Notes: generated by a model not told the origin, from the sequence alone. Positions 1-9,316 are shown, counted from the stretch's first letter. The stretch: 64,000 nucleotides of DNA from Kordiimonadaceae bacterium (GCA_024236295.1 JACKKT010000009.1:75321-139320), one strand, 5' to 3'. Numbers and translations: made by a program.

Positions 1-306
1 GGTGCTGTAAAATCCGTCATCAATGGTAATAACAACTGAGTTTTCCTCTACATTTCCCGACTTTACAGCCTGATAGGCCTTTTCAAGTGAAATAACATTA
101 TAGTTTTTATCTTTGAGAAAGCGCATACGCATATCAAAAATGTCCGGTTTAATAAATAAACCGGGGACAAATTTCTCCTCATTTTTCAGGCTGAAACCAT
201 GATAGCAAAGTATACGGATTCTATTTCTGTAGGATAATTTTGCCAGATGGAAAAGGCCGATATATTTGGCAACCGTCAGAATGGTTTTTTTTATGGTGTC
301 TTTCAC
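1..306 (-). CDS. Polysaccharide deacetylase family protein, 5' part only (cut by window edge)
   Basis: The first 102 codons of a minus-strand gene run off the left end of the window. Residues around 32-38 read RILCYHGF and residues around 92-99 read VITIDDGF. These are the typical opening strand and the metal-binding Asp-Asp motif of carbohydrate esterase family 4. The GTG at 304-306 is the likely start, because an in-frame TAG lies just upstream and no ATG precedes the conserved region. Members of this family remove acetyl groups from polysaccharides or lipid-linked sugars. The rest of the catalytic domain, including the His-x3-His motif, is outside the window, so activity cannot be judged. 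Confidence 0.8.
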   Translation of the reverse strand, partial: MKDTIKKTILTVAKYIGLFHLAKLSYRNRIRILCYHGFSLKNEEKFVPGLFIKPDIFDMRMRFLKDKNYNVISLEKAYQAVKSGNVEENSVVITIDDGFYST

Positions 307-434
307 TGATGGCTATTCCATACTGATTCTTATTAATTACTTGAAATTATTAGTTTTTTTATTTTAAGTTCAGATATATATTTACCCTTTGAACTAACCT
401 CCACTCTAGTTTATGTGAATTATAATTTCAAGCC

Positions 435-463
435 TTGACCTTGGGCATTCGGATAGGTAGTTT
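435..463 (+). promoter_or_regulatory. Candidate promoter for glyQ-glyS-ppdK
   Basis: TTGACC at 435-440 and TAGTTT at 458-463 are separated by 17 nt and lie about 42 nt upstream of glyQ. The -35 is a good match and the -10 is weak. This is the best sigma70-like pair seen in the gap between the divergent deacetylase and glyQ. It is only a visual match. Confidence 0.3.
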
Positions 464-505
464 TCAGCGTGTTTTTCTTCATTTAAATTAGGAAGATCCT
501 GCCTT

Positions 506-1387
506 ATGAGTGGTGATAAATTGGACGATACTTGTTTTCAAAATCTTATTTTGAAATTGCAGCACTTTTGGGCGGAACAAGGCTGTGTCATTTTACAGCC
601 CTATGATATGGAAGTCGGTGCAGGTACATTTCATCCGGCGACGACGCTCAGGTCACTTGGGTCCAAGCCCTGGAAAGCCGCATATGTTCAGCCTTGTCGT
701 CGTCCGACAGATGGCCGCTACGGCGAAAACCCAAACCGAATGCAGCATTATTACCAGTTTCAAACGGTCTTAAAGCCATCCCCTGATAATATTCAGGAAC
801 TTTATCTTAAAAGTCTTGAAGTACTGGGAATTAACAGTAGTCAGCATGATATCCGTTTTGTTGAGGATGACTGGGAAAGTCCAACACTTGGGGCCTGGGG
901 TCTTGGCTGGGAAGTTTGGTGTGATGGAATGGAAGTCAGCCAGTTTACCTATTTTCAGCAGGTTGGTGGCTTTGACTGTAAACCGGTGATGGGTGAACTG
1001 ACCTACGGCCTGGAAAGGCTGGCTATGTATATTCAGGGTATTGATAACGTATATGACCTTCGCTGGAACAATGATGGCGTTAAATACGGTGATGTATTTT
1101 TACAGAACGAACAGGAATTTTCGGCCTATAATTTTGAACTTGCGAATACGGATGCATTATTCCGACATTTCAGTGATGCAGAAACAGAATGCCAGTCAAT
1201 CCTGGGACAGGGCAATTATCCTCTTCCTGCCTATGATCAATGTATAAAAGCATCCCATTGTTTTAACCTGCTTGATGCCCGCGGTGTTATCAGTGTTACT
1301 GAGCGTCAGGCCTATATCGGCCGGGTTCGTGCCCTTGCCAAGGCATGCTGTGAAGCTTATCTGGCTTCACTGGGTGAGGAGGCATAA
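506..1387 (+). CDS. glyQ: Glycyl-tRNA synthetase alpha subunit
   Basis: This is the 293-aa alpha chain of the tetrameric (alpha2beta2) bacterial glycyl-tRNA synthetase. It carries the class II catalytic core that activates glycine with ATP and charges tRNA-Gly in the cytoplasm. The N-terminal stretch with QPYDMEVGAGTFHPAT (about residues 32-47) and the later ELTYGLERLAMY are hallmark segments. Length is normal for the family. The ATG at 506 follows an AGGAAG ribosome-binding site at 490-495. The stop codon directly abuts the glyS start, which indicates translational coupling of the two subunits. Confidence 0.98.
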   Translation: MSGDKLDDTCFQNLILKLQHFWAEQGCVILQPYDMEVGAGTFHPATTLRSLGSKPWKAAYVQPCRRPTDGRYGENPNRMQHYYQFQTVLKPSPDNIQELYLKSLEVLGINSSQHDIRFVEDDWESPTLGAWGLGWEVWCDGMEVSQFTYFQQVGGFDCKPVMGELTYGLERLAMYIQGIDNVYDLRWNNDGVKYGDVFLQNEQEFSAYNFELANTDALFRHFSDAETECQSILGQGNYPLPAYDQCIKASHCFNLLDARGVISVTERQAYIGRVRALAKACCEAYLASLGEEA

Positions 1388-3424
1388 ATGGCTGAATTTT
1401 TACTAGAAATTTTCTCCGAAGAAATTCCGGCCCGGATGCAGGAAAGGGCCGCTGCCGATCTTGCCGCTCTTGTTACTGCTAAACTGGATGATGCTACGCT
1501 GGCTTATGGTAATGCTACTTCTTTTGTAACCGCAAGACGACTGACACTACATATAAATGGTCTCGCAACCGAACAGCCGGATGTATCGGAAGAACGTCGT
1601 GGTCCAAGGGCCGATGCGCCGGAGCAGGCGATTGAAGGTTTTCTACGTGGTGCCGGGGTCAGTCGTGAAGAGCTTATCGAAAAGCAGGATAAAAAGGGTA
1701 CATTTTTATTTGCTGTAATCAACAAGAAAGGCCGACCAGCGGCAGAAGTCATTGCTGAATTCCTGCCGGAAATAATTAAAAACTTCCCGTGGCCGAAATC
1801 TCAACGCTGGGGTTCAGGCTCTTTACGCTGGGTTCGCCCGATGCACAGCATTCTGTGTATTCTTAATGGCTCAATCATCAATTTTGATGTTGAAGGCATT
1901 CAGTCAGGTAATAAAACGATCGGGCATCGTTTTATGGCACCAGATGAAATAACTGTTTCGTCTTTTTCGGACTATAAAAATAAGCTGGAAGGTACCTATG
2001 TTCTTATAGATCGCATGGAAAGAATGGATAAGATAGCAAAGGAATCCGCTAAAATTGCAGCTGATTGCGGACTTCATCTTGTAGAAGATAAAGCACTTCT
2101 TGCTGAAGTGGCGGGACTGGCGGAATATCCTGTTGCCATGTTGGGAAGCTTTGATAAAGAATTCCTGGATGTACCAGCGGAAGCGTTAACTTCAGCTATG
2201 CGAACTCATCAGAAATATTTTTCCCTAAAAGATAAAGATGGAAAACTTGCCAATAAATTCATCTTCGTGTCAAATATGATAACCTCTGATAATGGTGCAA
2301 AAATCATTGATGGTAATGAACGTGTATTACGCGCGAGGCTAAGTGATACAAAATTTTTCTGGGATCAGGATTTAAAGTCAACTTTGGCTGATCATCTGCC
2401 TGCACTGGATGACATTATTTTTCATGCAAAACTGGGTACTGTCGGTGAGCGTATTGTAAGGCTTGAAAAGCTTTCCGGATTTACGGCTGGCCTTATTGGA
2501 GCTGATCAGGAAAAGGCAAAGCTGGCCGCAAAACTTTCTAAATCTGATCTTGTAACAGGCATGGTTGGTGAATGTCCGGAATTACAGGGTTTGATGGGAA
2601 AATATTTTGCTCTTCACGAGGGACTGGAGGAGAGCATAGCAAATGCTATTGCGGATCATTATTCACCGAAAGGACCTTCCGATATCTGCCCTTCTGCACC
2701 GGTTAGTATTGCTGTTGCTTTGGCTGAAAAAATAGATACGCTGGTTGGATTTTTTGAAATAGATGAAAAACCGACCGGGTCGAAAGATCCGTTTGCGCTC
2801 CGACGTGCGTCCCTTGGTATTATCCGCCTGGTTATCGAGAATAAATTACGGATTGGACTGGATAATTTAATTTCAAAATCGGCGGAAACATATGGATTTA
2901 ATTTTGATCATCAGGATCTTATGAATTTCTTTTGGGACAGACTTAAAGTCTACGCCAGAGACGGGGGCATCCGCCATGATATTATTGGTGCCGAATTTGA
3001 TTGGGATTTTGTCAGGTTGATGAACAAGGCAAAGGCATTGCAGGCGTTTGTGTTGACCGATGACGGTGAAAATCTCCTGGCCGGGTATAAAAGAGCGGTG
3101 AATATCCTTGTTGCGGAAGAGAAGAAAGATAACCTGAATTATCAGGGAATTGTTAACCAATCATTGCTAGAAATGTCTGAAGAAATTGAACTATTTAATA
3201 CATTGTCAGATGTTGAAAATAAGGCGGCTATGGCCATTGAGCGTGAAGAGTTCGAGGACGCTATGTCGCAACTATCCACACTTCGTGGTCCAATAGATAA
3301 TTTCTTTGATAAAGTAACAGTAAATAGCGATAACGATAATACACGCAAAAACAGATTAAAATTATTATCACAAATCAGGACGACTATGAATTTGGTTGTC
3401 GATTTTTCTAAAATAGAAGGTTAA
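1388..3424 (+). CDS. glyS: Glycyl-tRNA synthetase beta subunit
   Basis: This is the 678-aa beta subunit that binds tRNA-Gly and completes the alpha2beta2 enzyme encoded with glyQ. It begins with the characteristic MAEFLLEIFSEEIPARM and contains the conserved MRTHQKYF and DHYSPKGPSD segments. Its C-terminal part has the helical make-up of the DALR-type anticodon-binding region. Length matches the family. The ATG starts on the base after the glyQ stop, and the TGAGGAGGC at the end of glyQ supplies the ribosome-binding site. ppdK follows 6 nt later, an arrangement common in Alphaproteobacteria. Confidence 0.98.
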   Translation: MAEFLLEIFSEEIPARMQERAAADLAALVTAKLDDATLAYGNATSFVTARRLTLHINGLATEQPDVSEERRGPRADAPEQAIEGFLRGAGVSREELIEKQDKKGTFLFAVINKKGRPAAEVIAEFLPEIIKNFPWPKSQRWGSGSLRWVRPMHSILCILNGSIINFDVEGIQSGNKTIGHRFMAPDEITVSSFSDYKNKLEGTYVLIDRMERMDKIAKESAKIAADCGLHLVEDKALLAEVAGLAEYPVAMLGSFDKEFLDVPAEALTSAMRTHQKYFSLKDKDGKLANKFIFVSNMITSDNGAKIIDGNERVLRARLSDTKFFWDQDLKSTLADHLPALDDIIFHAKLGTVGERIVRLEKLSGFTAGLIGADQEKAKLAAKLSKSDLVTGMVGECPELQGLMGKYFALHEGLEESIANAIADHYSPKGPSDICPSAPVSIAVALAEKIDTLVGFFEIDEKPTGSKDPFALRRASLGIIRLVIENKLRIGLDNLISKSAETYGFNFDHQDLMNFFWDRLKVYARDGGIRHDIIGAEFDWDFVRLMNKAKALQAFVLTDDGENLLAGYKRAVNILVAEEKKDNLNYQGIVNQSLLEMSEEIELFNTLSDVENKAAMAIEREEFEDAMSQLSTLRGPIDNFFDKVTVNSDNDNTRKNRLKLLSQIRTTMNLVVDFSKIEG

Positions 3425-3430
3425 GTAATT

Positions 3431-6094
3431 ATGGCAAAATGGGTTTATAATTTCGGTGATGGGTCGGCTGAGGGCGAGGCGTCCATGAAGAATTTGCTCG
3501 GCGGGAAAGGAGCCAATTTGGCGGAAATGTCGAACCTTGGTCTTCCGGTTCCTCCCGGGTTTACAATCACCACCGAAGTTTGTACAGCCTTTTACGAAAA
3601 TAACAAAAACTATCCGGATGATTTGGCCGAACAGGTAAAAGCATCAATTGAGGCAATTGAAAATACTGTTGGTGCCAAATTCGGTGATGAGGAAAACCCA
3701 CTTCTTGTTTCTGTTCGCTCCGGTGCCCGTGTTTCAATGCCGGGTATGATGGATACAGTTCTTAATCTTGGTCTTAATGATAAAACGGTAGAAGCGCTGG
3801 CTCGTAAAAGTGGTGACGAACGGTTTGCCTATGATAGTTATCGAAGGTTCATTCAGATGTATTCTGATGTGGTGCTTGGCGTTGAGCATTATCTTTTTGA
3901 AGAACTTCTTGAAATTCATAAGGAAGAGAACGGTTACATACTTGATACAGAGCTGGGGGCAGCAGACTGGAAAGAGCTGGCACAGGCTTTTAAGAAAAAA
4001 GCAGAGCAGGAGTTGGGCCGCCCATTCCCGCAGGATGTAAATGAACAGCTTTGGGGCGCGATTGATGCTGTGTTTGGATCATGGATGATTGAGCGTGCAA
4101 TGGTATATCGTCGTCTACATAATATTCCGCATACCTGGGGGACTGCTGTTAACGTCCAGTCGATGGTGTTTGGTAATATGGGGGATGACTGCGCAACCGG
4201 GGTTGCTTTTACCCGTGATCCTTCAACCGGTGAAAATGCTTATTACGGTGAATATTTGATCAATGCGCAAGGCGAAGATGTTGTGGCCGGGATCAGGACA
4301 CCACAAAACCTGACCAAAGATAGCCGAATAGCGGCTGGATCGGATATGCCATCCATGGAAGAAAGCATGGAAGCTGTCTATAATGATCTTGCAGATGTCT
4401 TTCAAAAGCTGGAATCCCATTACCGGGATATGCAGGATATTGAATTCACCGTTCAGCAGGGAAAATTATGGATACTCCAAACCAGAAGCGGTAAAAGAAC
4501 AGCGCCCGCTGCGCTGAAAATTGCTGTTGAAATGGTTCATGATAATATAATTACCAAAGAAGAAGCCTTGATGCGGGTGGACCCTGCTGCTCTTGATCAG
4601 CTGCTTCATCCAACACTTGACCCGAAAGCCCACCGGGATGTTTTGACCAAAGGACTGCCGGCTTCACCAGGAGCCGCCAGCGGTATTGTTGTCTTTAGCG
4701 CCGATGAAGCGGAAAGGCTAGCAAAGGAAGGCAATGATGTCATTCTGGTTCGAATCGAAACGAGCCCGGAAGACATACATGGAATGCACGCGGCAAAAGG
4801 TATTCTGACCAGTCGTGGTGGCATGACGTCACATGCAGCGGTGGTGGCACGTGGTATGGGACGGCCCTGTGTGTCGGGCGCTGGTGCCCTTTATATAGAT
4901 ATGGCCGAAGGGACAATTACCGTAAATGGCCGTACCATCAATCGTCATGATGTCATCACCATTGATGGTGGAAATGGCGAGGTTATGGCCGGTGAAGTCG
5001 CAACTATCAAACCGCAACTAGGCGGTCATTTTGCGGAACTTATGGGTTGGGCGGACAGCAAACGTAAATTAAAAGTCCGCACCAATGCGGAAACGCCGCT
5101 AGATGCCACAGCTGCGCGTGAATTCGGTGCGGAAGGGATCGGGCTTTGTCGGACCGAGCATATGTTTTTTGATGCTGACCGGATTGTAAATGTGCGTCAG
5201 ATGATTATGTCAAATAGTGAAGAGGGACGCAGATCGGCATTAGAAAAGCTGCTGCCGGTCCAAAAGCAGGACTTTATTGAGCTTTTCACTATTATGAAAG
5301 GCCTGCCGGTAACAGTTCGTCTACTTGATCCACCGCTTCATGAATTCCTGCCTCATGAAGATGATGATTTCCGCAATGTTGCGGAAGTGATGAATGTTGA
5401 TGTCAGTTTCCTTAAACGTCGTGCGGAAGAGCTTCATGAATTTAATCCAATGCTTGGACACAGGGGATGCCGTCTTGGTATTTCCTTCCCGGAAATTTAC
5501 GAAATGCAGGCGCGCGCTATTATTGAAGCGGCGATTGAAGTTTCCAAAAATCTTGGCGAGGCGGTTATTCCGGAAATTATGGTGCCACTTGTCGGAACCC
5601 GTAAGGAGCTTGAAATTCTCCGCAAGCTCATCTGCAAAACAGCAGACGAAATTATTGCACAGTCCGGTGAGAAACTTGAATATCTTGTAGGAACGATGAT
5701 TGAACTGCCGCGGGCAGCTCTCCGTGCCGGAGATATTGCCAATGTGGCGGATTTCTTCAGCTTTGGAACAAATGACCTGACGCAAACAACATTTGGTATT
5801 AGCCGGGATGACAGTGGTCATTTCCTGGATGATTATCTAAAAGCCGACATTTATGATCAGGATCCATTTGTCAGCCTTGACCAGGAAGGTGTTGGAGAGT
5901 TGGTGAAAATCGGGGTTGAGCGTGGAAGAGCCACTCGGGCCGACCTTAAAGTCGGCATTTGCGGTGAACATGGCGGTGATCCGGCATCGGTTGAATTTTG
6001 CCATAATACCGGTCTTGACTATGTATCCTGTTCGCCTTACCGTGTTCCTATCGCAAGATTGGCCGCAGCACAGGCCGCATTAAAGCAGGGATGA
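3431..6094 (+). CDS. ppdK: Pyruvate, phosphate dikinase
   Basis: This 887-aa enzyme interconverts pyruvate + ATP + Pi and phosphoenolpyruvate + AMP + PPi, linking glycolysis and gluconeogenesis in the cytoplasm. The N-terminal nucleotide-binding part (about 1-350) begins with FGDGSAEG and LLGGKGANLAEM. The phosphocarrier motif GGMTSHAAVVARGMG places the catalytic histidine at about residue 468. The C-terminal PEP/pyruvate barrel ends with CGEHGGDPASVEF. Length is full. It follows glyS by 6 nt and is followed by a lipoprotein gene 1 nt beyond its stop, so all four genes are probably one transcript. Confidence 0.98.
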   Translation: MAKWVYNFGDGSAEGEASMKNLLGGKGANLAEMSNLGLPVPPGFTITTEVCTAFYENNKNYPDDLAEQVKASIEAIENTVGAKFGDEENPLLVSVRSGARVSMPGMMDTVLNLGLNDKTVEALARKSGDERFAYDSYRRFIQMYSDVVLGVEHYLFEELLEIHKEENGYILDTELGAADWKELAQAFKKKAEQELGRPFPQDVNEQLWGAIDAVFGSWMIERAMVYRRLHNIPHTWGTAVNVQSMVFGNMGDDCATGVAFTRDPSTGENAYYGEYLINAQGEDVVAGIRTPQNLTKDSRIAAGSDMPSMEESMEAVYNDLADVFQKLESHYRDMQDIEFTVQQGKLWILQTRSGKRTAPAALKIAVEMVHDNIITKEEALMRVDPAALDQLLHPTLDPKAHRDVLTKGLPASPGAASGIVVFSADEAERLAKEGNDVILVRIETSPEDIHGMHAAKGILTSRGGMTSHAAVVARGMGRPCVSGAGALYIDMAEGTITVNGRTINRHDVITIDGGNGEVMAGEVATIKPQLGGHFAELMGWADSKRKLKVRTNAETPLDATAAREFGAEGIGLCRTEHMFFDADRIVNVRQMIMSNSEEGRRSALEKLLPVQKQDFIELFTIMKGLPVTVRLLDPPLHEFLPHEDDDFRNVAEVMNVDVSFLKRRAEELHEFNPMLGHRGCRLGISFPEIYEMQARAIIEAAIEVSKNLGEAVIPEIMVPLVGTRKELEILRKLICKTADEIIAQSGEKLEYLVGTMIELPRAALRAGDIANVADFFSFGTNDLTQTTFGISRDDSGHFLDDYLKADIYDQDPFVSLDQEGVGELVKIGVERGRATRADLKVGICGEHGGDPASVEFCHNTGLDYVSCSPYRVPIARLAAAQAALKQG

Positions 6095-6095
6095 T

Positions 6096-6827
6096 ATGAG
6101 AAGCTTGTGGAAATGGATGAAAATCAGAAAATTTCTGTTTCTTTTATTTCCACTTCTGATGTTGTCAGGCTGTGGTCAGCGGGAACGGAGTAATATACTC
6201 ATACCAGATGGTTCACCTTCTGTATCAATAATGGATTTCAGCAATCCAATTTCTCTAAAACCGCTTGACGATGGCTGGTATCACAGAACCTTCTGGTTTG
6301 TCTCACCAATGGAAATTTCCTTTATTACAAAGGATGGTCATCCATCAATAAGACTGGCCACGGATAACAGTGCTTCCATGCTTTTTCGATATGTTGATTT
6401 TAATCTTGATCAGTATCCTAAACTAAGCTGGGACTGGATGGTTGAAAAAGGGATCAAAAGTGATAAAAGTGAACTTACCGAGGAAGGGGATGACCAGCCG
6501 GCAAGGCTTTTTTTAAGTTTTGAAGCACCAAACGGTGAAAAACACCGCATGGAAATTATCTGGGGTAACCGTGAGGTAAAGCGGGGCGACTGGAAATATA
6601 TAAAAGGGTCTTCCTTCCCCCATTATGTGGCAAATGGTGGTGATGAAAATATTGGCAAATGGTTTCATGAAAATGTTGACCTGGTCGGTCTTTATGAACA
6701 TTTATGGGGTGCGTCTGCCGGTGTCAGACTGACAGATATAGGCTTATTTTGCGATACAGATGCAACAAGAGGGCAAACAGTCGCCTATTTTTCCGATATC
6801 CGGGCCAATATGGAAATGGTTCAATAA
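6096..6827 (+). CDS. DUF3047 family lipoprotein
   Basis: This 243-aa protein has a hydrophobic N-terminus (about residues 12-24) ending in a lipobox, LMLSGC, so it is probably lipid-anchored in the envelope. The body resembles DUF3047 proteins: it has the PKLSWDWMVEKG segment, an acidic stretch with PARLFLSFE, and a C-terminal DIGLFCDTDAT. DUF3047 proteins are envelope proteins of unknown function, possibly beta-sandwich carbohydrate-binding folds. The ATG lies 1 nt after the ppdK stop with CAGGGA upstream, so it is translated as the last gene of the glyQS-ppdK operon. A second in-frame ATG at 6117 is a possible alternative start. Confidence 0.8.
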   Translation: MRSLWKWMKIRKFLFLLFPLLMLSGCGQRERSNILIPDGSPSVSIMDFSNPISLKPLDDGWYHRTFWFVSPMEISFITKDGHPSIRLATDNSASMLFRYVDFNLDQYPKLSWDWMVEKGIKSDKSELTEEGDDQPARLFLSFEAPNGEKHRMEIIWGNREVKRGDWKYIKGSSFPHYVANGGDENIGKWFHENVDLVGLYEHLWGASAGVRLTDIGLFCDTDATRGQTVAYFSDIRANMEMVQ

Positions 6828-6844
6828 AATATATTTCCAAGATA

Positions 6845-6958
6845 TTAAAGTGTGGCCAATATTGCAACCAGCAGGATAACCGCAATTACCAGCACTAAAA
6901 TTGTTCTATAGTCACTGGGGTTCGTGTGTTTTTTTTTGTTTCTGTGAAATTTGCTCAT
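6845..6958 (-). CDS. Small single-pass membrane protein, 37 aa
   Basis: A short minus-strand gene encodes a 37-aa protein. It has a basic N-terminus (MSKFHRNKKKH), a short polar stretch with Asn-Pro-Ser-Asp, and then a hydrophobic segment of about 18 residues rich in Val, Leu and Ile that runs to the C-terminus. An AAGGGG ribosome-binding site sits about 6 nt before the ATG, and the gene is convergent with the DUF3047 gene. The layout is that of a tail-anchored or single-pass inner-membrane microprotein with its charged end in the cytoplasm. I do not recognise the family. Confidence 0.55.
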   Translation of the reverse strand: MSKFHRNKKKHTNPSDYRTILVLVIAVILLVAILATL

Positions 6959-7080
6959 CTTAGTCCCCTTATTAAAAGCATATCATTCTACTGCATTCTT
7001 ATGTCTTCATACAAGCTTGTCAAAAAGATTTTTTCCAATTAGTTTCAATGAATCCCAAAACAGGACAAGTGAATAATTGC

Positions 7081-7097
7081 TGTAAGAAAATCTTACA
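7081..7097. promoter_or_regulatory. Perfect inverted repeat, possible operator
   Basis: TGTAAGA, then AAA, then TCTTACA form a perfect 7-bp inverted repeat. It lies 38 nt upstream of the -35 box of the promoter at 7136-7164, a position suited to binding of a dimeric regulator. No T-run follows, so it is not a terminator. The binding protein is unknown. Confidence 0.4.
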
Positions 7098-7135
7098 ATT
7101 AAAGGCTAAGAAACAACATTAATTGAAAAAAGTAT

Positions 7136-7164
7136 TTGTTAACATATTGATAAATAGATATAAT
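7136..7164 (+). promoter_or_regulatory. Sigma70-type promoter for the Sel1-like gene
   Basis: TTGTTA at 7136-7141 and a perfect TATAAT at 7159-7164 are spaced by exactly 17 nt. They lie about 90 nt before the ATG of the Sel1-repeat gene. This is the best consensus promoter I saw in the window. Confidence 0.6.
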
Positions 7165-7253
7165 TTGTATGTGGCATGAGAATTGCTAATAAATCCTTCA
7201 GTTCGTTAATAAAAAGTAAACAAGTATGAATTTTGCAAAAAGGGGAGCATTTT

Positions 7254-7631
7254 ATGTTAAAGTCATTAATCACAAATTATTTATTATCAATGGTTATATT
7301 AATGACAATTGGATTGGAGGCAAATGCATCCACGCACGATTTGATCCCTAATATTGATGATCAGAAAATTGTCGATTTTGAATATTTCGAAAGAAAGCAG
7401 GATCGTTGTCTTGAAGCTTTCTCACGTTCAGAATTTGAAGTGGCCTTTGCAATCTGTACACCCCTTGCCAAGATCGGATTCAGGGATGCTCAATTAGTAA
7501 CGGGACTCCTATATGCTTATGGTGAAGGTACAGATAAAAATCTTCAGCGTGCCAAGATATGGCTTATGGAAGCTCTTAAAAACGGACGTGAGGATGCCGC
7601 ACAGGCGCTTAGCGAGTTTGGGATGGACTAA
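7254..7631 (+). CDS. Secreted small Sel1-repeat protein
   Basis: A 125-aa protein with an N-terminal signal peptide (hydrophobic to about residue 23, cleavage likely near EANAS). A mature domain with two cysteines (DRCLEAF, FAICTPL) is followed by one clear Sel1/TPR-like helix pair, DAQLVTGLLYAYGEGT and RAKIWLMEAL. Sel1-like repeats mediate protein contacts, often in the periplasm. The ATG at 7254 is chosen because AGGGGAG lies 7 nt upstream; the open frame extends to a TTG at 7233 that has no such site. It has its own promoter and terminator, so it is monocistronic. Confidence 0.8.
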   Translation: MLKSLITNYLLSMVILMTIGLEANASTHDLIPNIDDQKIVDFEYFERKQDRCLEAFSRSEFEVAFAICTPLAKIGFRDAQLVTGLLYAYGEGTDKNLQRAKIWLMEALKNGREDAAQALSEFGMD

Positions 7632-7662
7632 TTTCAAAAATAAAGCTGTACTTTAAACGGCG

Positions 7663-7698
7663 AAGCTCTTAAATTCCGGCGAGTTTAAGAGCTTTTTT
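7663..7698 (+). terminator. Rho-independent terminator after the Sel1-like gene
   Basis: An 11-bp stem pairs AAGCTCTTAAA (7663-7673) with TTTAAGAGCTT (7684-7694) around a 10-nt loop, and a T-run follows to 7698. It ends only 17 nt before the prfC start codon. Confidence 0.85.
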
Positions 7699-7714
7699 AA
7701 TTTTGAGAATACCA

Positions 7715-9304
7715 ATGTCGTCTCTGGACAAAGAAGTAAATCGTCGCAGAACTTTTGCGATTATCGCCCACCCGGATGCCGGAAAAACCACACTGACAGA
7801 AAAACTGCTGTTATTTGGTGGCGCCATTCAAATGGCTGGTGAGGTTAAGGCACGTGGTGACAGGCGCCGGGCCCGGTCTGACTGGATGAAAGTTGAGCAG
7901 GAGAGAGGCATATCGGTTGCCTCCTCTGTTATGTCATTTGAATATGACAAGAGAATGTTCAATTTGCTCGATACACCTGGTCACGAAGATTTCTCAGAAG
8001 ATACGTACCGTGTTTTGACGGCTGTTGACAGTGCAGTAATGGTGCTGGATTCAGCGAAGGGCGTTGAAGGACAGACAAAAAAATTATTTGAAGTATGTCG
8101 ACTTCGCGATATGCCGGTTATTTCTTTCTTTAATAAAATGGACCGTGAAGCATTAAACCCTTTTGAACTTCTGGATGATTTGGCCGATAAGCTTGCACTC
8201 GATGTGGCTCCTGCGACATGGCCCATCGGTATGGGGCGGGATTTTAAAGGTTGTTATGATCTGATCAATGACCGGCTGATCCTGATTGAAAGAAGTAAAG
8301 GAGATATTCCAGATTCCGGTGTAGTCTGTAAGGGCATTGATGACCCGAAACTTGATCAGCTTTTACCTGAAAATCTTGTATCAAAGCTGCGTGATGATGT
8401 AGAAATGGTCAGAGAATTATGCCCTGCGTTTGATCAGAAAGCCTATCTTGAAGGAACATTGACCCCCGTCTATTTCGGTTCTGCCATTAATACATTTGGT
8501 GTTAAGGAACTTCTGAATGGATTAACAGATTTCGCCCCCATGCCCGGTCAATATTCAACGGATATACGAACTGTCGATGCGCATGAGCCAAAAGTCAGTG
8601 GTTTTGTTTTCAAAATTCAAGCCAATATGGACCCTAAGCATCGTGACCGCATTGCATTTTTCAGGCTAGTTTCCGGTAAATTCAAAAGGGGAATGAAACT
8701 CAGGCATGTGCGAGATGGCAAAACTATGAACCTTCATAATCCGGTTTTATTTCTTGCTCAAGACAGGGAGCTTGCTGAAGAGGCATGGCCGGGAGATATA
8801 ATCGGAATACCGAACCATGGAAATTTAAGGATTGGTGATAGCCTTACCGAAGGCGAGAATTTAAAATTTACCGGAATTCCTAGCTTTGCGCCCGAACATA
8901 TTCAGACAGTGCGTGCAGAAGACCCGATGAAAGCAAAACATCTGGCCAGGGCACTTTATCAATTGGCAGAGGAAGGCGCGGCAAGGGTTTTCAAGCCGGT
9001 TATTGGATCAGAATGGTATGTAGGTGTGGTCGGTATTCTTCAATTTGAAGTAATGGCAGATAGAATTCGGACTGAATATGATGTTCCGTGCCGGTTTGAA
9101 ACAACATCGCTTTATACGGCACGATGGATCGAAAGTGATGACCCGTTTAAGCTTAAAAAATTTATTGATAGCAACAAGGCAAATATGGCTGAAGATCATA
9201 ATGGTTCCCCGGTCTTTCTTGCCCGCAATGCATGGCGCTTGGATAAAGCAATTGAAGACAACCCGGATTTAAGATTTTTAAAGACAAAAGAACAACTTAT
9301 TTAA
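7715..9304 (+). CDS. prfC: Peptide chain release factor 3
   Basis: This 529-aa translational GTPase removes RF1/RF2 from the ribosome after termination. The G1 motif AHPDAGKT (about residues 18-25), G2 region GISVASS, G3 DTPGHEDF and G4 NKMD are intact. EF-Tu-like domain 2 and a C-terminal RF3-specific domain follow. Length is normal. I prefer the ATG at 7715 because family members begin just before the G domain; a TTG at 7703 in the same frame lies inside the tail of the preceding terminator. No strong ribosome-binding site is seen. The promoter driving it is not obvious. Confidence 0.96.
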   Translation: MSSLDKEVNRRRTFAIIAHPDAGKTTLTEKLLLFGGAIQMAGEVKARGDRRRARSDWMKVEQERGISVASSVMSFEYDKRMFNLLDTPGHEDFSEDTYRVLTAVDSAVMVLDSAKGVEGQTKKLFEVCRLRDMPVISFFNKMDREALNPFELLDDLADKLALDVAPATWPIGMGRDFKGCYDLINDRLILIERSKGDIPDSGVVCKGIDDPKLDQLLPENLVSKLRDDVEMVRELCPAFDQKAYLEGTLTPVYFGSAINTFGVKELLNGLTDFAPMPGQYSTDIRTVDAHEPKVSGFVFKIQANMDPKHRDRIAFFRLVSGKFKRGMKLRHVRDGKTMNLHNPVLFLAQDRELAEEAWPGDIIGIPNHGNLRIGDSLTEGENLKFTGIPSFAPEHIQTVRAEDPMKAKHLARALYQLAEEGAARVFKPVIGSEWYVGVVGILQFEVMADRIRTEYDVPCRFETTSLYTARWIESDDPFKLKKFIDSNKANMAEDHNGSPVFLARNAWRLDKAIEDNPDLRFLKTKEQLI

Positions 9305-9316
9305 AAATCTTCTTTA

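Noticed and set aside
5321..5821. A 166-codon open frame on the minus strand inside ppdK
   Set aside because: It lies entirely antisense to a highly conserved enzyme, has no recognisable motif and fits codon-structure shadowing.
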